NCBI GenBank assembly: GCA_965237785.1
Contig: OZ250159.1
Span: 3,658,001 to 3,722,000, forward strand
Direction of reading: 5' to 3'
Length of the DNA: 64,000 nt
Origin: UBA6522 sp965237785
Lineage (GTDB): Bacteria > Pseudomonadota > Gammaproteobacteria > Steroidobacterales > Rariloculaceae
In this document: positions 42,824 through 56,518 of the stretch, piece after piece
Layout of the letters: each line of letters starts with the position of its first letter
Position numbering within the stretch: position 1 is the first letter of the stretch
Notes under the pieces: model-generated
Database searches by the model: none
The model's input: only the letters and a program-made list of their open reading frames with translations
Told to the model about the DNA's origin: nothing
Translations under genes and position numbers: made by a program

Positions 42824-42860
42824 ATCTCACCGATCTTCTGCTTCGGTCGCCGCGGCGCTC
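42820..42860 (-). repeat. Interspersed repeat, copy E
   Basis: On the minus strand the segment contains GAAGATCGGTGAGATATGCG, with GCCGCGGCGACCGAAGC before it. The ATG within GAGATATGCG is the start codon of the deoxyribosyltransferase-like gene, whose leader is therefore repeat-derived. Confidence 0.6.
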
Positions 42861-42929
42861 GCGGACGCGCTGCCGGGATACGATGGTGTACTTGTGGACG
42901 CGAGACTTCAATCACGTCATCATTGGGGT

Positions 42930-43286
42930 ATGGCAACGGAACATTCCATGTCGCTACCGCCGCCGCTGAGCTTTACGGACGCAGCAGCGCTGAAAGTCGG
43001 TCAGTTGATCGAGCACGAGGGCAATTCAGCCCTCAAATTGCGCGTATACATATCCGGCGGTGGTTGCTCGGGGTTCCAATACGGGTTTACGTTTGATGAC
43101 GCGATCGAAGATGGTGACACGGAGATCGTAAAACGTGGCGTCACGCTGCTGATCGATCCCATGAGCGTGCAATATCTCATGGGGGCCGAGATCGACTACC
43201 AGGAAGATCTCTCCGGCGCGCAATTCATCATCCGTAATCCCAACGCCTCCACAACCTGCGGTTGTGGGTCTTCCTTCTCCGTTTGA
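42930..43286 (+). CDS. erpA: Iron-sulfur cluster insertion protein ErpA
   Basis: 118-residue A-type carrier delivering Fe-S clusters to apo-enzymes, including IspG/IspH. The three ligand cysteines are visible in ISGGGCSGFQYGF and TTCGCGSSFSV. Length and sequence fit ErpA. The ATG at 42930 is preferred (another is six codons on). ppx follows two bases after the stop, so cotranscription is likely. Confidence 0.94.
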   Translation: MATEHSMSLPPPLSFTDAAALKVGQLIEHEGNSALKLRVYISGGGCSGFQYGFTFDDAIEDGDTEIVKRGVTLLIDPMSVQYLMGAEIDYQEDLSGAQFIIRNPNASTTCGCGSSFSV

Positions 43287-43288
43287 TC

Positions 43289-44902
43289 GTGCCCACATCG
43301 ACACCGGGGGGGTCGCGAGCCATTGACCCGGCGCCGGCGCGAGAGCCGCCGGCTGTCATGGCGGCGGTGGATCTGGGATCGAACAGTTTCCATATGGTCG
43401 TGGCGCGGCTGCGGCACGGGCAATTCAAGATAATCGATCGTATCCGCGAAATGGTGCGGCTCGCATCCGGGCTTGACGACAGCGGTGGGTTGAGTGAACG
43501 GGTTGAGGCGCGCGCGCTGGACTGTCTGGGGCGTTTCGGCGAGCGCTTGCGTGACATGCACGCCCACCAGGTGCGTGTGGTGGGTACCAACACGCTGCGC
43601 CTCGCCCGGCGCGCCAAGGGTTTTCTGAATGCTGCGGAGCTAACGTTGGGGCGCCCGGTGGAGGTGATATCGGGCATCGAGGAAGCGCGGCTGATCTATT
43701 TGGGCGTGTCTCACCACGTTCCCATGGCCGAGGATCAGATGTTGGTGATCGACATCGGCGGGGGCAGCACGGAGTTGATTATCGGCGAGGGATGCGAGCC
43801 CAGGTATCTCGAGAGCCTGTTCATCGGTTGCGTGGGGTTGAGCGCACGCTTCTTTGAGGACGGCCGGGTCAGCTCAAGACGCTTCGACCAGGCTCGTCTC
43901 GCGGCGCGCCTGGAGCTTCAGCCGGTAATTGCCACGTTTCAGTCGCTGGGCTGGAAGACCGCTGTGGGTTCGTCGGGCACAATCCGCGCGGCAGAGCGCG
44001 TCGCGCGGGGACTGGGTCTGATCGAGAGCGGGCTGACCGTGGACGCTCTCGAAACCCTGGTGAGCGAGGTGAACCGCGCCGGTGGCGTGCAGAACCTCGA
44101 TCTTCCGGAATTCAATCCGCAACGCGCGCCCGTCTTTCCAGGAGGATTGGCGATCCTGCTCGAAGCGATGACCAGCCTGGGGGTCGATGAGCTGCAAGTC
44201 AGCGACGGCGCGCTCCGCGAGGGTCTGCTGTATGACATGCTGGGACGAATCCAGCGCCAGGACGCCAGGGACGGGACCATTGATGCGATGCAATTGCGCT
44301 TCCACGTGGATCGCGCCCAGGCGCACCGGGTCGAATCGTCAGCGCTTGGTTTGCTGGTACAGGTTCAGGCTGGCTGGGGGCTTGAAGCTCAGACCAATGT
44401 CCGCGCCCTGGCTTGGGCGGCGCGGCTGCATGAGGTGGGTTTGGACATTGCCCATGTCAAGCATCACCAACATGCGGCCTATTTGATCGCAAATGCCGAC
44501 TTGCCTGGGTTCAACCGGCTTGAGCAGCTTCAGATCGCCATCGTTGTGGGCCACCATCGACGCAAGCTGGATGGATTCAGCGCCGCCGAGTTGCCCTCCT
44601 CGTTACGCAAGCCGACTCTCAGGCTCACGGTATTGTTCCGGCTCGCGGTGCTTCTGAATCGCAGCCGCCGGGCGGTGGAGTTACCGTCAATACAATTGAG
44701 CGTGGCAGGCAAGCATCTGGACGTTATGTTCGACCGGACGTGGTTGCAGGAGAATCACCTGACTCGAGCGGACCTCGAGCAGGAACGCGTCTGGCTCAAA
44801 TCGGTGGGATTCAGGCTCACGGTGGGGTATCAGGAGGCTTCGGAGAGTTCGCGCAGCAGCGTGGTCTGTGAGGATACGGTGGCATCGCCGTCCCGCGGCT
44901 GA
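43289..44902 (+). CDS. ppx: Exopolyphosphatase
   Basis: About 537 residues; a Ppx/GppA sugar-kinase-fold enzyme releasing phosphate from polyphosphate ends. AAVDLGSNSFHMVVARL, TNTLRLARRAKGF, ISGIEEARLIYLGV, MLVIDIGGGSTELIIGEG and VGSSGTIRAAERV are diagnostic, and the C-terminal half is the HD-like domain. The GTG at 43289 or the ATG at 43358 could be the start. The last 25 or so residues extend past the usual family end and overlap the 3' end of ppk1 on the other strand. Confidence 0.93.
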   Translation: MPTSTPGGSRAIDPAPAREPPAVMAAVDLGSNSFHMVVARLRHGQFKIIDRIREMVRLASGLDDSGGLSERVEARALDCLGRFGERLRDMHAHQVRVVGTNTLRLARRAKGFLNAAELTLGRPVEVISGIEEARLIYLGVSHHVPMAEDQMLVIDIGGGSTELIIGEGCEPRYLESLFIGCVGLSARFFEDGRVSSRRFDQARLAARLELQPVIATFQSLGWKTAVGSSGTIRAAERVARGLGLIESGLTVDALETLVSEVNRAGGVQNLDLPEFNPQRAPVFPGGLAILLEAMTSLGVDELQVSDGALREGLLYDMLGRIQRQDARDGTIDAMQLRFHVDRAQAHRVESSALGLLVQVQAGWGLEAQTNVRALAWAARLHEVGLDIAHVKHHQHAAYLIANADLPGFNRLEQLQIAIVVGHHRRKLDGFSAAELPSSLRKPTLRLTVLFRLAVLLNRSRRAVELPSIQLSVAGKHLDVMFDRTWLQENHLTRADLEQERVWLKSVGFRLTVGYQEASESSRSSVVCEDTVASPSRG

Positions 44903-46907
44903 CATCGTCCATAGGAGCCGTCGGGCGCAGCTCCCAGGCTTCGGAATTGTCCGTGAGATTGGTTTCGAGATCGTCGATCGGTCGCCGCTTCAGGTTCCCG
45001 TCCAGGATCGGGTACATGATTTCGATGCGCCGAAAAAGGTTGCGATCCATCCAGTCCGCGCTCGAGCAGAATACGTCATTGGCACCATCTTTCTGAAAGT
45101 AGTAGCACCGGGCGTGCTCCAGGAATCGCCCGACAATGGACCGAACCCTGATGTTCTGCGAAACCTCCGGAACCCCGGGTCGCAGGCAGCAGATTCCGCG
45201 CACCACCAGATCAACGGAAACACCGGCCATCGAAGCCTTATACAGGGCACGGATCACCTGTGGTTCGACCAATGCATTGACCTTCGCGATGATCTTTCCC
45301 TTGCGCCCCGCGGTCGCGTGGGTGGTCTCGCGCTGGATGAGTTCGACGAGCTTGTCGCGCAGCGAGAACGGCGATTGAAATAGCAGGTTCAGCTCCGAGG
45401 TCTTGGTCAGGCTCGTGATCTGCATGAACACCTCGTGCACATCCTCCCCCAACTGCTCGTTGGCGGTAAGCAGACCATAGTCGGAATACACTCTTGTCGT
45501 CTTGGGGTGGTAGTTTCCGGTGCTCACGTGAATGTATCGTCGCAGCCGTCCACCTTCCCTGCGAACCACGAGCAGCATCTTGCAATGGGTCTTGTAACCC
45601 ACGACGCCGTAAACCACATGGGCGCCCGCTTCCTGTAGTCGGTTCGCCAGCTCGATATTGGCTGCCTCGTCGAACCGCGCCCTGAGTTCGATCACCACCG
45701 TCACTTCCTTGCCCGCCTTCGCCGCCTGCACGAGGCTGTCCATCGCCGGTGAGTCGGGACTGGTCCGGTATAGGGTCTGCTTGATGGCCAGGACATCGGG
45801 GTCGTTGGCGGCGCGGTAGAGGAAGTCCATCACCGGCGTGAAGGACTGATACGGGTGATGCAGCAGAATATCCTCTTTGGCGATGGCGTCGAACATGTTC
45901 TTGTTCGTTATCAGAAGCTTGGGGACGCCCGGTGTGAACGGCGGGTACTTCAGTTCACGCGCGTCCAGCAGGTCGTAAACCGCCAGCAAGCGCTCCAGGT
46001 TGACCGGACCGTTGACCTGATAAAGGTCCTCGCGGCCGAGTTTGAAGTGCTCCAGCAAATATTCCGCAAGTTCTTCAGGGCAGTTGTGCGCTGTTTCCAG
46101 CCGCACCGCCGCGCCGTAGCGGCTCTCGAACAGCTCGCCTTCCAGCGCTCGGATCAAGTCGTCCGCCTCTTCGTGATCGAGGTAGAAGTCGCTGTTGCGG
46201 GTAACCCGAAACTGGTAGCAGCCGTCGATAGTCAACCCGGCGAAGAGTCGGTCGACGAAGGCGTGGATGATGGAAGAAAGCAATACGAAATCCGCGCCGC
46301 CACTGCCGGGCAGATCCACCGGCACTTGAATAAGCCTGGGTAGCGAGCGCGGGGCCTGGACGATCGCCCGTTGTCGTTGGCGGCCGAAGGCGTCCTGCCC
46401 CTGAAGGCTGACGATGAAGTTCAGACTCTTGTTGAGTATGCGGGGGATCGGTCGTGTAGGGTCCAAAGTGGTGGGACTGAGTACCGAAACGACCTCGGTG
46501 TGAAAGTAGTTCTCCAGCCAACCGCGCTGTTCGGGGCTCCACGCTGCCCACTGAACGAATCGGATGCCGGCCTTGGCGAGTTGCGGAATGAGTTCGTCGT
46601 TGAGCACTCGGTACTGTTCGGCGACCAGCTCGGTGGTTTTTTCGGCCAGACTGCGCAGGACCTCGGCTGGCGGCATGCATCCCGGTCCAATGGGCGCCGA
46701 ACTGATTTCCACGCGCTGCTTGAGGCCGGAAACCCGGATCTCGAAGAATTAATCCAGGTTTGTAGAGGAAATGCACAGGAACTTGAGCCGTTCCAGCAGT
46801 GGAACCGTCTCGTCCTTGGCCTGGTGAAGAACCCGCAGGTTGAACTCAAGCTGGGCCAGCTCGCGATTGATGTAGTAATCGGGAAGTCTGAGGTTTAGCG
46901 TATCCAC
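44817..46907 (-). pseudogene. ppk1: Polyphosphate kinase 1, interrupted by an in-frame stop
   Basis: PPK1 makes polyphosphate from ATP. From a GTG at 46907 the frame encodes the N-terminal domain (LPDYYINRELAQLEFNLRVL, LLERLKFLCISSTNLD). It then meets TAA at 46749-46751, where the family has Glu of NLDEFF, and continues FFEIRVSGLKQRVEISSAPIG. The remaining frame (ATG at 46712) holds the catalytic parts, including KTHCKMLLVVRR and YIHVSTGNYHP. Near 44892 the frame also seems to slip: a one-base shift restores a family-like ending and a stop at 44830-44832. With both repaired, length is near the usual 690. Either a pseudogene or sequence errors. Confidence 0.85.
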
Positions 46908-46928
46908 GGCAATTTCTTTGTGCTGCCG

Positions 46929-48047
46929 TCATTGCCGGCCCGTTCCATAGTATACGCCTCCAAGCGGTGCCGGCCGGCAAGCACCGGTGACCGATGGCGC
47001 GTTGCCCGGCTCGCCCCGCAACCGCGCGCGTGCCAGCCACGCGAACAGCACGGCCTCCACCCATTCAGGTTCGATGCCATAGCTGGCGCTCGATTCCACC
47101 GTGGCATCGGTTAGGCGCGCTGCCAGACGTTCCGTGAGCGCCGTGTTGCGAGTGCCGCCACCGCAGAGAATGATTCGCCGGGGTGCGCAATCCTCGGCGA
47201 CGATGGCGGCGGCGATTGTCGCGGCGGTGAGTTTCGTGAGCGTTGCCTGGATGTCCGCATCGCTCGGGCGCTCACCCGTGCGTTTCAGGCCCGTCTCAAG
47301 CCACGAGAGATTGAAGTGCTCAAGTCCGGTGGACTTGGGCGGCGGCTGCCTGAAATAGGCGTCATCCATCAAGACCTTCAGGAGCTTCGCGTGGACCCGA
47401 CCCGTGCGCGACCAATCGCCGTTGTGGTCGTAGGGTCGGCCCAGGCACCGCCGCGTCCACCCGTCGAGCAGCGTATTGCCGGGACCCGTGTCGAAGCCCG
47501 AAAGCGTGCGGCCGGGCTTCAGCACGGTGATATTTGCAATACCACCGATGTTGACGACGACGCGGCATTCGTGCGCGTCGGAAAAGCTCCATTGGTGGAA
47601 AGCCGGCGCCAGGGGTGCGCCCTGTCCGCCGAGCGCCACATCCATTTGTCGCAGGTGTCCCACTGTGGTGATTCCGGTTCGGGCAGCCACCGTACTGGGG
47701 TCTCCCAGTTGCATCGTGAATGACTCCGGCCCAACCGGATGGTGCAAAACGGTATGGCCCGAATGTCCGATCGCGGTGACTTGCCCGGGTTCGACTGCAC
47801 ACTCGTCGAGCAGGTTGTTGACGCACGCTGCAAAGAAGCCGCCGATGGCGACATCAAGTTGGCCCAACTTTTGGAGAGATATCCGGGGATCGCTGAGCAG
47901 CGCTCCTATGCGTCGGCGCAGCCTCTTTGGGTACGGTGCGGTCGCCGTCCGATGGACCGTGTAGTCGGTGGATCCGATCGTCACCAGTGCAGCGTCCACG
48001 CCGTCGTGGCTGGTTCCCGACATCAGTCCGATGTACAAACCGCCCAC
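46929..48047 (-). CDS. anmK: Anhydro-N-acetylmuramic acid kinase
   Basis: 372-residue kinase of peptidoglycan recycling that converts anhMurNAc to MurNAc-6-phosphate. The N-terminal GLMSGTSHDGVDAALV, the GHSGHTVLHHP segment, VVNIGGIANITVL, GFDTGPGNTLLDGW and ILCGGGTRNTALTERLAA are all diagnostic. A GTG start. It lies eight bases downstream of the M23 peptidase gene, and the two are conserved neighbours in Pseudomonas. Confidence 0.96.
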   Translation of the reverse strand: MGGLYIGLMSGTSHDGVDAALVTIGSTDYTVHRTATAPYPKRLRRRIGALLSDPRISLQKLGQLDVAIGGFFAACVNNLLDECAVEPGQVTAIGHSGHTVLHHPVGPESFTMQLGDPSTVAARTGITTVGHLRQMDVALGGQGAPLAPAFHQWSFSDAHECRVVVNIGGIANITVLKPGRTLSGFDTGPGNTLLDGWTRRCLGRPYDHNGDWSRTGRVHAKLLKVLMDDAYFRQPPPKSTGLEHFNLSWLETGLKRTGERPSDADIQATLTKLTAATIAAAIVAEDCAPRRIILCGGGTRNTALTERLAARLTDATVESSASYGIEPEWVEAVLFAWLARARLRGEPGNAPSVTGACRPAPLGGVYYGTGRQ

Positions 48048-48055
48048 GGTACGGG

Positions 48056-49429
48056 CTAGTACGTCGCGGTGGCCCTAAGCTGGGATGGCCGGTGAAGATC
48101 GAGCTGACGCCACAGCCCGGCAACGGACTGCTGGAACACGTCGGTATCGGCCAGGTATACCGGTGTCGACGATGCCAGCACGACGGTCTCGGGGTTGCGG
48201 TGAACGCCGTTGACCCGATACTCGTAGTGCAAATGCGGTCCGGTAGCCAAGCCGGATCTGCCGACGTAACCGATGCTTTGCCCCTGTTGTATGCGGCTGC
48301 CGACGCGGAGGTCGGCAAACCGGGAAAGGTGTGCGTACAGCGTAGTGATATTGTTGCCGTGTTCGACAACGATTGTGTTGCCGTAACCGCTGCGGGTACC
48401 CAGGGAGCTGACCCTGCCATCTCCTGCCGCCCTCACCGGTGTACCGGAGGGCGCCGCGTAGTCCACGCCTCGGTGTGCGCGGATCGTGTTGAGCATGGGG
48501 TGGCGGCGCCTCAGATCGAAGGTCGAACTGATACGTGTGAAGTCGACGGGCGCGCGAATGAATGCCTTGCGGACGCTTCGGCCTTCGGGCGTATAGTAGT
48601 TTACAGATTCGCTCTCGTCGATGTAGCGGGCCGCCCTGTAGCTTGCACCGCGATTGATGAACTCGGCCGCAAGTATCTCGCCGTCCCTCAGCTTCTCGCC
48701 TTCACTCCAAAGTTCCTCGTAAATAACGGTGAACTCGTCCCCGACGCGTACATCCTGAAGGAAATCGATATCCCATTGGAAAATCTCTGCCATTTTCATG
48801 GTTATCGAATCGGCGAGGCCGGCGTTCTGGGCTGCCGTGAACAACGAGCGCTGGATAATCCCATGGGCGCCGACCGAGCGCGTTTCCACTGGCCGGTCGA
48901 CGATGCTCGCGGTAAACCCGTCTGATTGACGGACGATACTGAGCGTCTTGAAATCGTCAATTTCCCGTTCCAGCGACAGCACGCGTCCCGCCTCGTGGGT
49001 AGCGACGATTACATTGCCTGGGGTGAGCATGCGCAAGTAGTAGGCCGCGTCGGAAATTCGCACCATGGCCCCAAGGTCGCTCAGGTTGAGACCATGCCGT
49101 CGAAACATCTGTTCAAGCGAATCCCCCTCGCCGACTATCATGCGTACCAGGTTGTCGGTGACGGTATTCTCCGGGACCATGGGGTAGGTTGCGTCGAAGC
49201 GGTGTTGCGAAATACCTGTCAAAATGGGAGTTTCGACAGATTGAAACGGGTTGCTGGGATCCGGAACGGACGGAGTCTCGATGTTGGTTCCGACCAAAAT
49301 CAACGCGACCGCAAGCGATGGCATTCCCAAGCCGGCGACAAACCATGGCCACCGGCGCACGGGGCTAGCCGCCGCTGCCAGAGAGGCGTCCTTGTAGTCG
49401 TGGCGAATACCGGTTGGATACGATCCCAC
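48056..49429 (-). CDS. M23 family metallopeptidase (MepM-like murein endopeptidase)
   Basis: 457 residues: an N-terminal membrane anchor (FVAGLGMPSLAVALILVGTN), a middle region with an Opacity-associated/LysM-like segment (VGEGDSLEQMFRRHGLNLSD), and a C-terminal M23 domain. Its zinc ligands are in HRGVDYAAP and TGPHLHYEYR. It probably cuts peptidoglycan cross-links during growth. A GTG start; a good vegetative promoter lies at 49457-49485. It is cotranscribed with anmK and divergent from tyrS. Confidence 0.94.
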   Translation of the reverse strand: MGSYPTGIRHDYKDASLAAAASPVRRWPWFVAGLGMPSLAVALILVGTNIETPSVPDPSNPFQSVETPILTGISQHRFDATYPMVPENTVTDNLVRMIVGEGDSLEQMFRRHGLNLSDLGAMVRISDAAYYLRMLTPGNVIVATHEAGRVLSLEREIDDFKTLSIVRQSDGFTASIVDRPVETRSVGAHGIIQRSLFTAAQNAGLADSITMKMAEIFQWDIDFLQDVRVGDEFTVIYEELWSEGEKLRDGEILAAEFINRGASYRAARYIDESESVNYYTPEGRSVRKAFIRAPVDFTRISSTFDLRRRHPMLNTIRAHRGVDYAAPSGTPVRAAGDGRVSSLGTRSGYGNTIVVEHGNNITTLYAHLSRFADLRVGSRIQQGQSIGYVGRSGLATGPHLHYEYRVNGVHRNPETVVLASSTPVYLADTDVFQQSVAGLWRQLDLHRPSQLRATATY

Positions 49430-49456
49430 GGGACACCCCTAAAGAAACAGCAGTTT

Positions 49457-49485
49457 ACTCTAACTGCTTGCATCGGGTCAGTCAA
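49457..49485 (-). promoter_or_regulatory. Predicted sigma-70 promoter of the M23 peptidase-anmK operon
   Basis: On the minus strand TTGACT (49485-49480), a 17-base spacer and TAGAGT (49462-49457). The operon's GTG start is 28 bases beyond the -10 box. Confidence 0.6.
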
Positions 49486-49623
49486 AAAATGCATAACTAT
49501 CAATTATGAGTGGAACGTCGATCGGGCTATACTCGCCGCCATCCAAAACCCGGCGGGTCCCTTTGCCATACCTTTCGCAAGGCATCTGACGTCGGGTTGC
49601 AGGCGGACCGGAATAACGCCCCC

Positions 49624-50856
49624 ATGCCCAGCACCAAACAAATCGGCGTAGAAGAGCAGCTCGCTGAACTGCGCCGCGGCGCCGTGGAGATCCTGCTGGA
49701 GAGTGAGTTGCGGGAGCGGCTGAGCATCGGCCGCCCGCTCACGGTCAAGGTTGGTTTCGATCCTACGGCGCCGGATCTTCATCTGGGCCACACGGTGCTT
49801 CTCAACAAGATGCGGCAGTTTCAGGAATTCGGCCACATCGTCATCTTTCTGATCGGTGACTTTACCGGAATGATCGGTGACCCATCGGGAAAGACTGCAA
49901 CCCGACCGCCGTTGTCGGTGGAACAGATCGAGGCCAACGCGAGAACCTATGAGAGACAGGTCTTCAAGATCCTCGATCCGGAGAAAACGCGCCTGGACTT
50001 CAACTCCCGGTGGATGACCGAGCTGGGTGCGGCCGGACTGGTAAGGCTTGCGGCGAAGCAAACGGTGGCGCGAATGCTGGAGCGGGACGACTTTCGTACT
50101 CGATACCAGCGCGGTCAGCCCATCGCCATACACGAATTTCTCTATCCGCTCGCCCAGGGGTATGACTCGGTGGCACTCAAGGCGGACGCCGAACTGGGCG
50201 GCACCGATCAGAAATTCAACCTGTTGCTCGGCCGGCAGCTGCAGGAGGCACACGGACAGCCGCCCCAGGTGGTACTGACCACGCCGCTGCTCGAAGGCCT
50301 GGACGGAGTCAACAAAATGTCCAAGTCGTTGGGCAACTCGATTGGAATTGCGGACCCTCCCGGCGAGATGCTGGGTAAGCTCATGTCGATCTCCGACGAA
50401 CTCATGTGGCGGTACTTCGAGTTGCTCAGCTTTCGGTCGCTCGGGGATGTCGAGGCGTTGAAGGCCGGCGTTGCCGATGGGGCGAACCCGCGCGACATCA
50501 AGTTCCTGTTGGCGCGGGAAATCGTCGCGCGATTCCACGACGAAGCCGCGGCGGAGAAGGCGCAGCGGGATTTCATTGCCCGGCATCGCCACGGACAGAT
50601 TCCGGACAATATGCCCGAGACGCGCCTGACCTGCGCTGGGGCGACCGCTGGCATCGCCCATGTCTTGAGAGACGCCGGGTTGGTTTCCAGTACCTCGGAA
50701 GCGATTCGAATGGTGAAACAAGGGGCCGTGCGGGTGGATGGTGACCGGGTCGCCGACCCGAAGCTGGCGCTGGAGGCAGACGGGCTGCCAAGGACGGTGC
50801 AAGTCGGCAAGCGCCGGTTTGCACGCGTGATTCTCGACGCCGTAAAAGTGGGCTGA
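49624..50856 (+). CDS. tyrS: Tyrosyl-tRNA synthetase (TyrZ-type)
   Basis: 410-residue class I synthetase. KVGFDPTAPDLHLGH holds the HIGH-like motif and KMSKSLGNSI the KMSKS loop. FLIGDFTGMIGDPSGK and LGGTDQKFNLLLGR are typical of the TyrZ branch, as in Pseudomonas. A C-terminal S4 RNA-binding domain is visible (SEAIRMVKQGAVRVDGDRV). The ATG at 49624 is used rather than a start 38 codons upstream. It directly precedes the rRNA operon. Confidence 0.97.
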   Translation: MPSTKQIGVEEQLAELRRGAVEILLESELRERLSIGRPLTVKVGFDPTAPDLHLGHTVLLNKMRQFQEFGHIVIFLIGDFTGMIGDPSGKTATRPPLSVEQIEANARTYERQVFKILDPEKTRLDFNSRWMTELGAAGLVRLAAKQTVARMLERDDFRTRYQRGQPIAIHEFLYPLAQGYDSVALKADAELGGTDQKFNLLLGRQLQEAHGQPPQVVLTTPLLEGLDGVNKMSKSLGNSIGIADPPGEMLGKLMSISDELMWRYFELLSFRSLGDVEALKAGVADGANPRDIKFLLAREIVARFHDEAAAEKAQRDFIARHRHGQIPDNMPETRLTCAGATAGIAHVLRDAGLVSSTSEAIRMVKQGAVRVDGDRVADPKLALEADGLPRTVQVGKRRFARVILDAVKVG

Positions 50857-50876
50857 GCGCGTTACAAATTTAGTGC

Positions 50877-50904
50877 TTGCCCGGGCGGTAACAATCGGTA
50901 TAAT
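50877..50904 (+). promoter_or_regulatory. rrn promoter P1
   Basis: TTGCCC (50877-50882), a 16-base spacer and TATAAT (50899-50904), about 260 bases ahead of 16S. The -35 region sits in ATTTAGTGCTTG, which recurs exactly at P2. Confidence 0.75.
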
Positions 50905-50992
50905 GCCGCACCTCCCATCCCTGTGCGTTGCCGCGTAAACCCTGCGAAGGGAATTCGTGCCGTACTTTGCCGGAATCAAACCGATTTAGTGC

Positions 50993-51021
50993 TTGGAGCG
51001 ATGTGGTAGGGGGGGTATAAT
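50993..51021 (+). promoter_or_regulatory. rrn promoter P2
   Basis: TTGGAG (50993-50998), a 17-base spacer ending in a G-run, and TATAAT (51016-51021). It shares ATTTAGTGCTTG with P1, which suggests a duplication or a common upstream element. Confidence 0.7.
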
Positions 51022-51046
51022 TGATCGGCTTGGCGGTTGTTCCGCC

Positions 51047-51059
51047 TGCTCTTTAACAA
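51047..51059 (+). promoter_or_regulatory. boxA antitermination site in the rrn leader
   Basis: TGCTCTTTAACAA, identical to the boxA of E. coli rrn leaders. It is recognised by NusB-NusE in the transcript. It is followed by the 16S processing arm (51065-51079) and a perfect GGGGTAC-TCA-GTACCCC hairpin at 51122-51138. Confidence 0.9.
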
Positions 51060-51166
51060 ATAGTCTCAAGCAGCTTGTGTGGGCGCTCGCACCGGACGAA
51101 CGGTGCATGAGCGTCGACAGAGGGGTACTCAGTACCCCGAAGAAAGCGTTCAGGACTCAAATCCTT

Positions 51167-52723
<1,557 letters not shown>

Positions 52724-52834
52724 ACAGAGTAACAAACACACCCGCACTCCGCGCGGGCGCCCAGCACAAGCTGCTTGAGAATACTGCATCCGGCAGAGCC
52801 CTCTGCCAGACTGGAATTTGGGCTCATTTGGAAT

Positions 52835-52911
<77 letters not shown>

Positions 52912-53047
52912 CCTTTGCGGATATCTGCTTTTCAAATGTCTGCGCGTCCATTGTGAAATACGCTTCGCGGCCATTCGGTATGCTCTCCGCAAAAGACCGC
53001 GGCGCCAGAGCGCTGCAAAAAAAGCCAAGCGTGAAATGGGAAAGCGA

Positions 53048-53123
53048 GGGGCTGTAGCTCAGTTGGGAGAGCACCTGGTTTGCAACCAGGAGGTCACCGG
53101 TTCGAGCCCGGTCAGCTCCACCA
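53048..53123 (+). tRNA. tRNA-Ala (TGC)
   Basis: 76 nucleotides with encoded CCA. The acceptor GGGGCTG pairs with CAGCTCC, and anticodon TGC is at 53081-53083. It is the second spacer tRNA after tRNA-Ile. Confidence 0.97.
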
Positions 53124-53195
53124 ATTTTTCAGGTCTACCAAACGGCAACGGGTTCAGAGACAACTCGCGAGTTGTGTCCGATCCCCTTGTTGGGA

Positions 53196-53208
53196 TGCTC
53201 TTTAACAA
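53196..53208 (+). promoter_or_regulatory. boxA antitermination site before 23S
   Basis: TGCTCTTTAACAA, the second exact boxA copy in the operon, about 95 bases before the 23S 5' end. Confidence 0.88.
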
Positions 53209-53302
53209 TCTGGATTGATCCGTCTATTGAGATCCAAGGATCTCAGTAGTCGCACTGTATTTTTTGAGAGTTATATATAACCCAGACCTTTTGGGGTTAT
53301 AT

Positions 53303-56208
<2,906 letters not shown>

Positions 56209-56282
56209 ATATAACACCCAAGAGGTTTGGTGCGAAACGCGGATCAATTCAGATTTAGCGCTTGAGAGAGCGTGTACCGGTT

Positions 56283-56400
56283 TGCCTGGCGGCCATAGCG
56301 GACGGGAACCACCCGATCCCATCTCGAACTCGGAAGTGAAAACGTCCAGCGCCGATGGTAGTGTGGGGCCTCCCCATGTGAGAGTAGGTCACCGCCAGGC
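56283..56400 (+). rRNA. rrf: 5S ribosomal RNA
   Basis: About 118 nucleotides from TGCCTGGCGGCCATAGCG to ACCGCCAGGC. The ends pair as helix I, and CCCATCTCGAACTCGGAAGT (loop B/C) and GCCGATGGTAGTGTGGGG match gammaproteobacterial 5S. Confidence 0.97.
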
Positions 56401-56410
56401 TTCTAAATGA

Positions 56411-56443
56411 AACCCTCCGGTTTTCGAGCCGGAGGGTTTTTTT
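56411..56443 (+). terminator. Rho-independent terminator of the rRNA operon
   Basis: A 10-bp stem AACCCTCCGG/CCGGAGGGTT with an 8-base loop, followed by five more T residues, starts 11 bases after 5S. Confidence 0.94.
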
Positions 56444-56493
56444 GTCAACGTCAAAATCGCCCCGGGCTGGCCGCAAAATCGACGCGGGCTGAC

Positions 56494-56518
56494 CGGCACA
56501 ACGGTGAGATATGCGGGC
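56494..56518 (+). repeat. Interspersed repeat, copy J
   Basis: CGGCACAACGGTGAGATATG followed by CGGGC. It ends at the attH stop codon (56518-56520) and is reversed relative to attH. Confidence 0.55.

Noticed and set aside
46749..46751. Recoding of TAA as an amino acid in ppk1
   Set aside because: Other genes in the window, such as yggT, end in TAA, and no recoding signal is known for TAA in such bacteria; mutation or sequence error is simpler.
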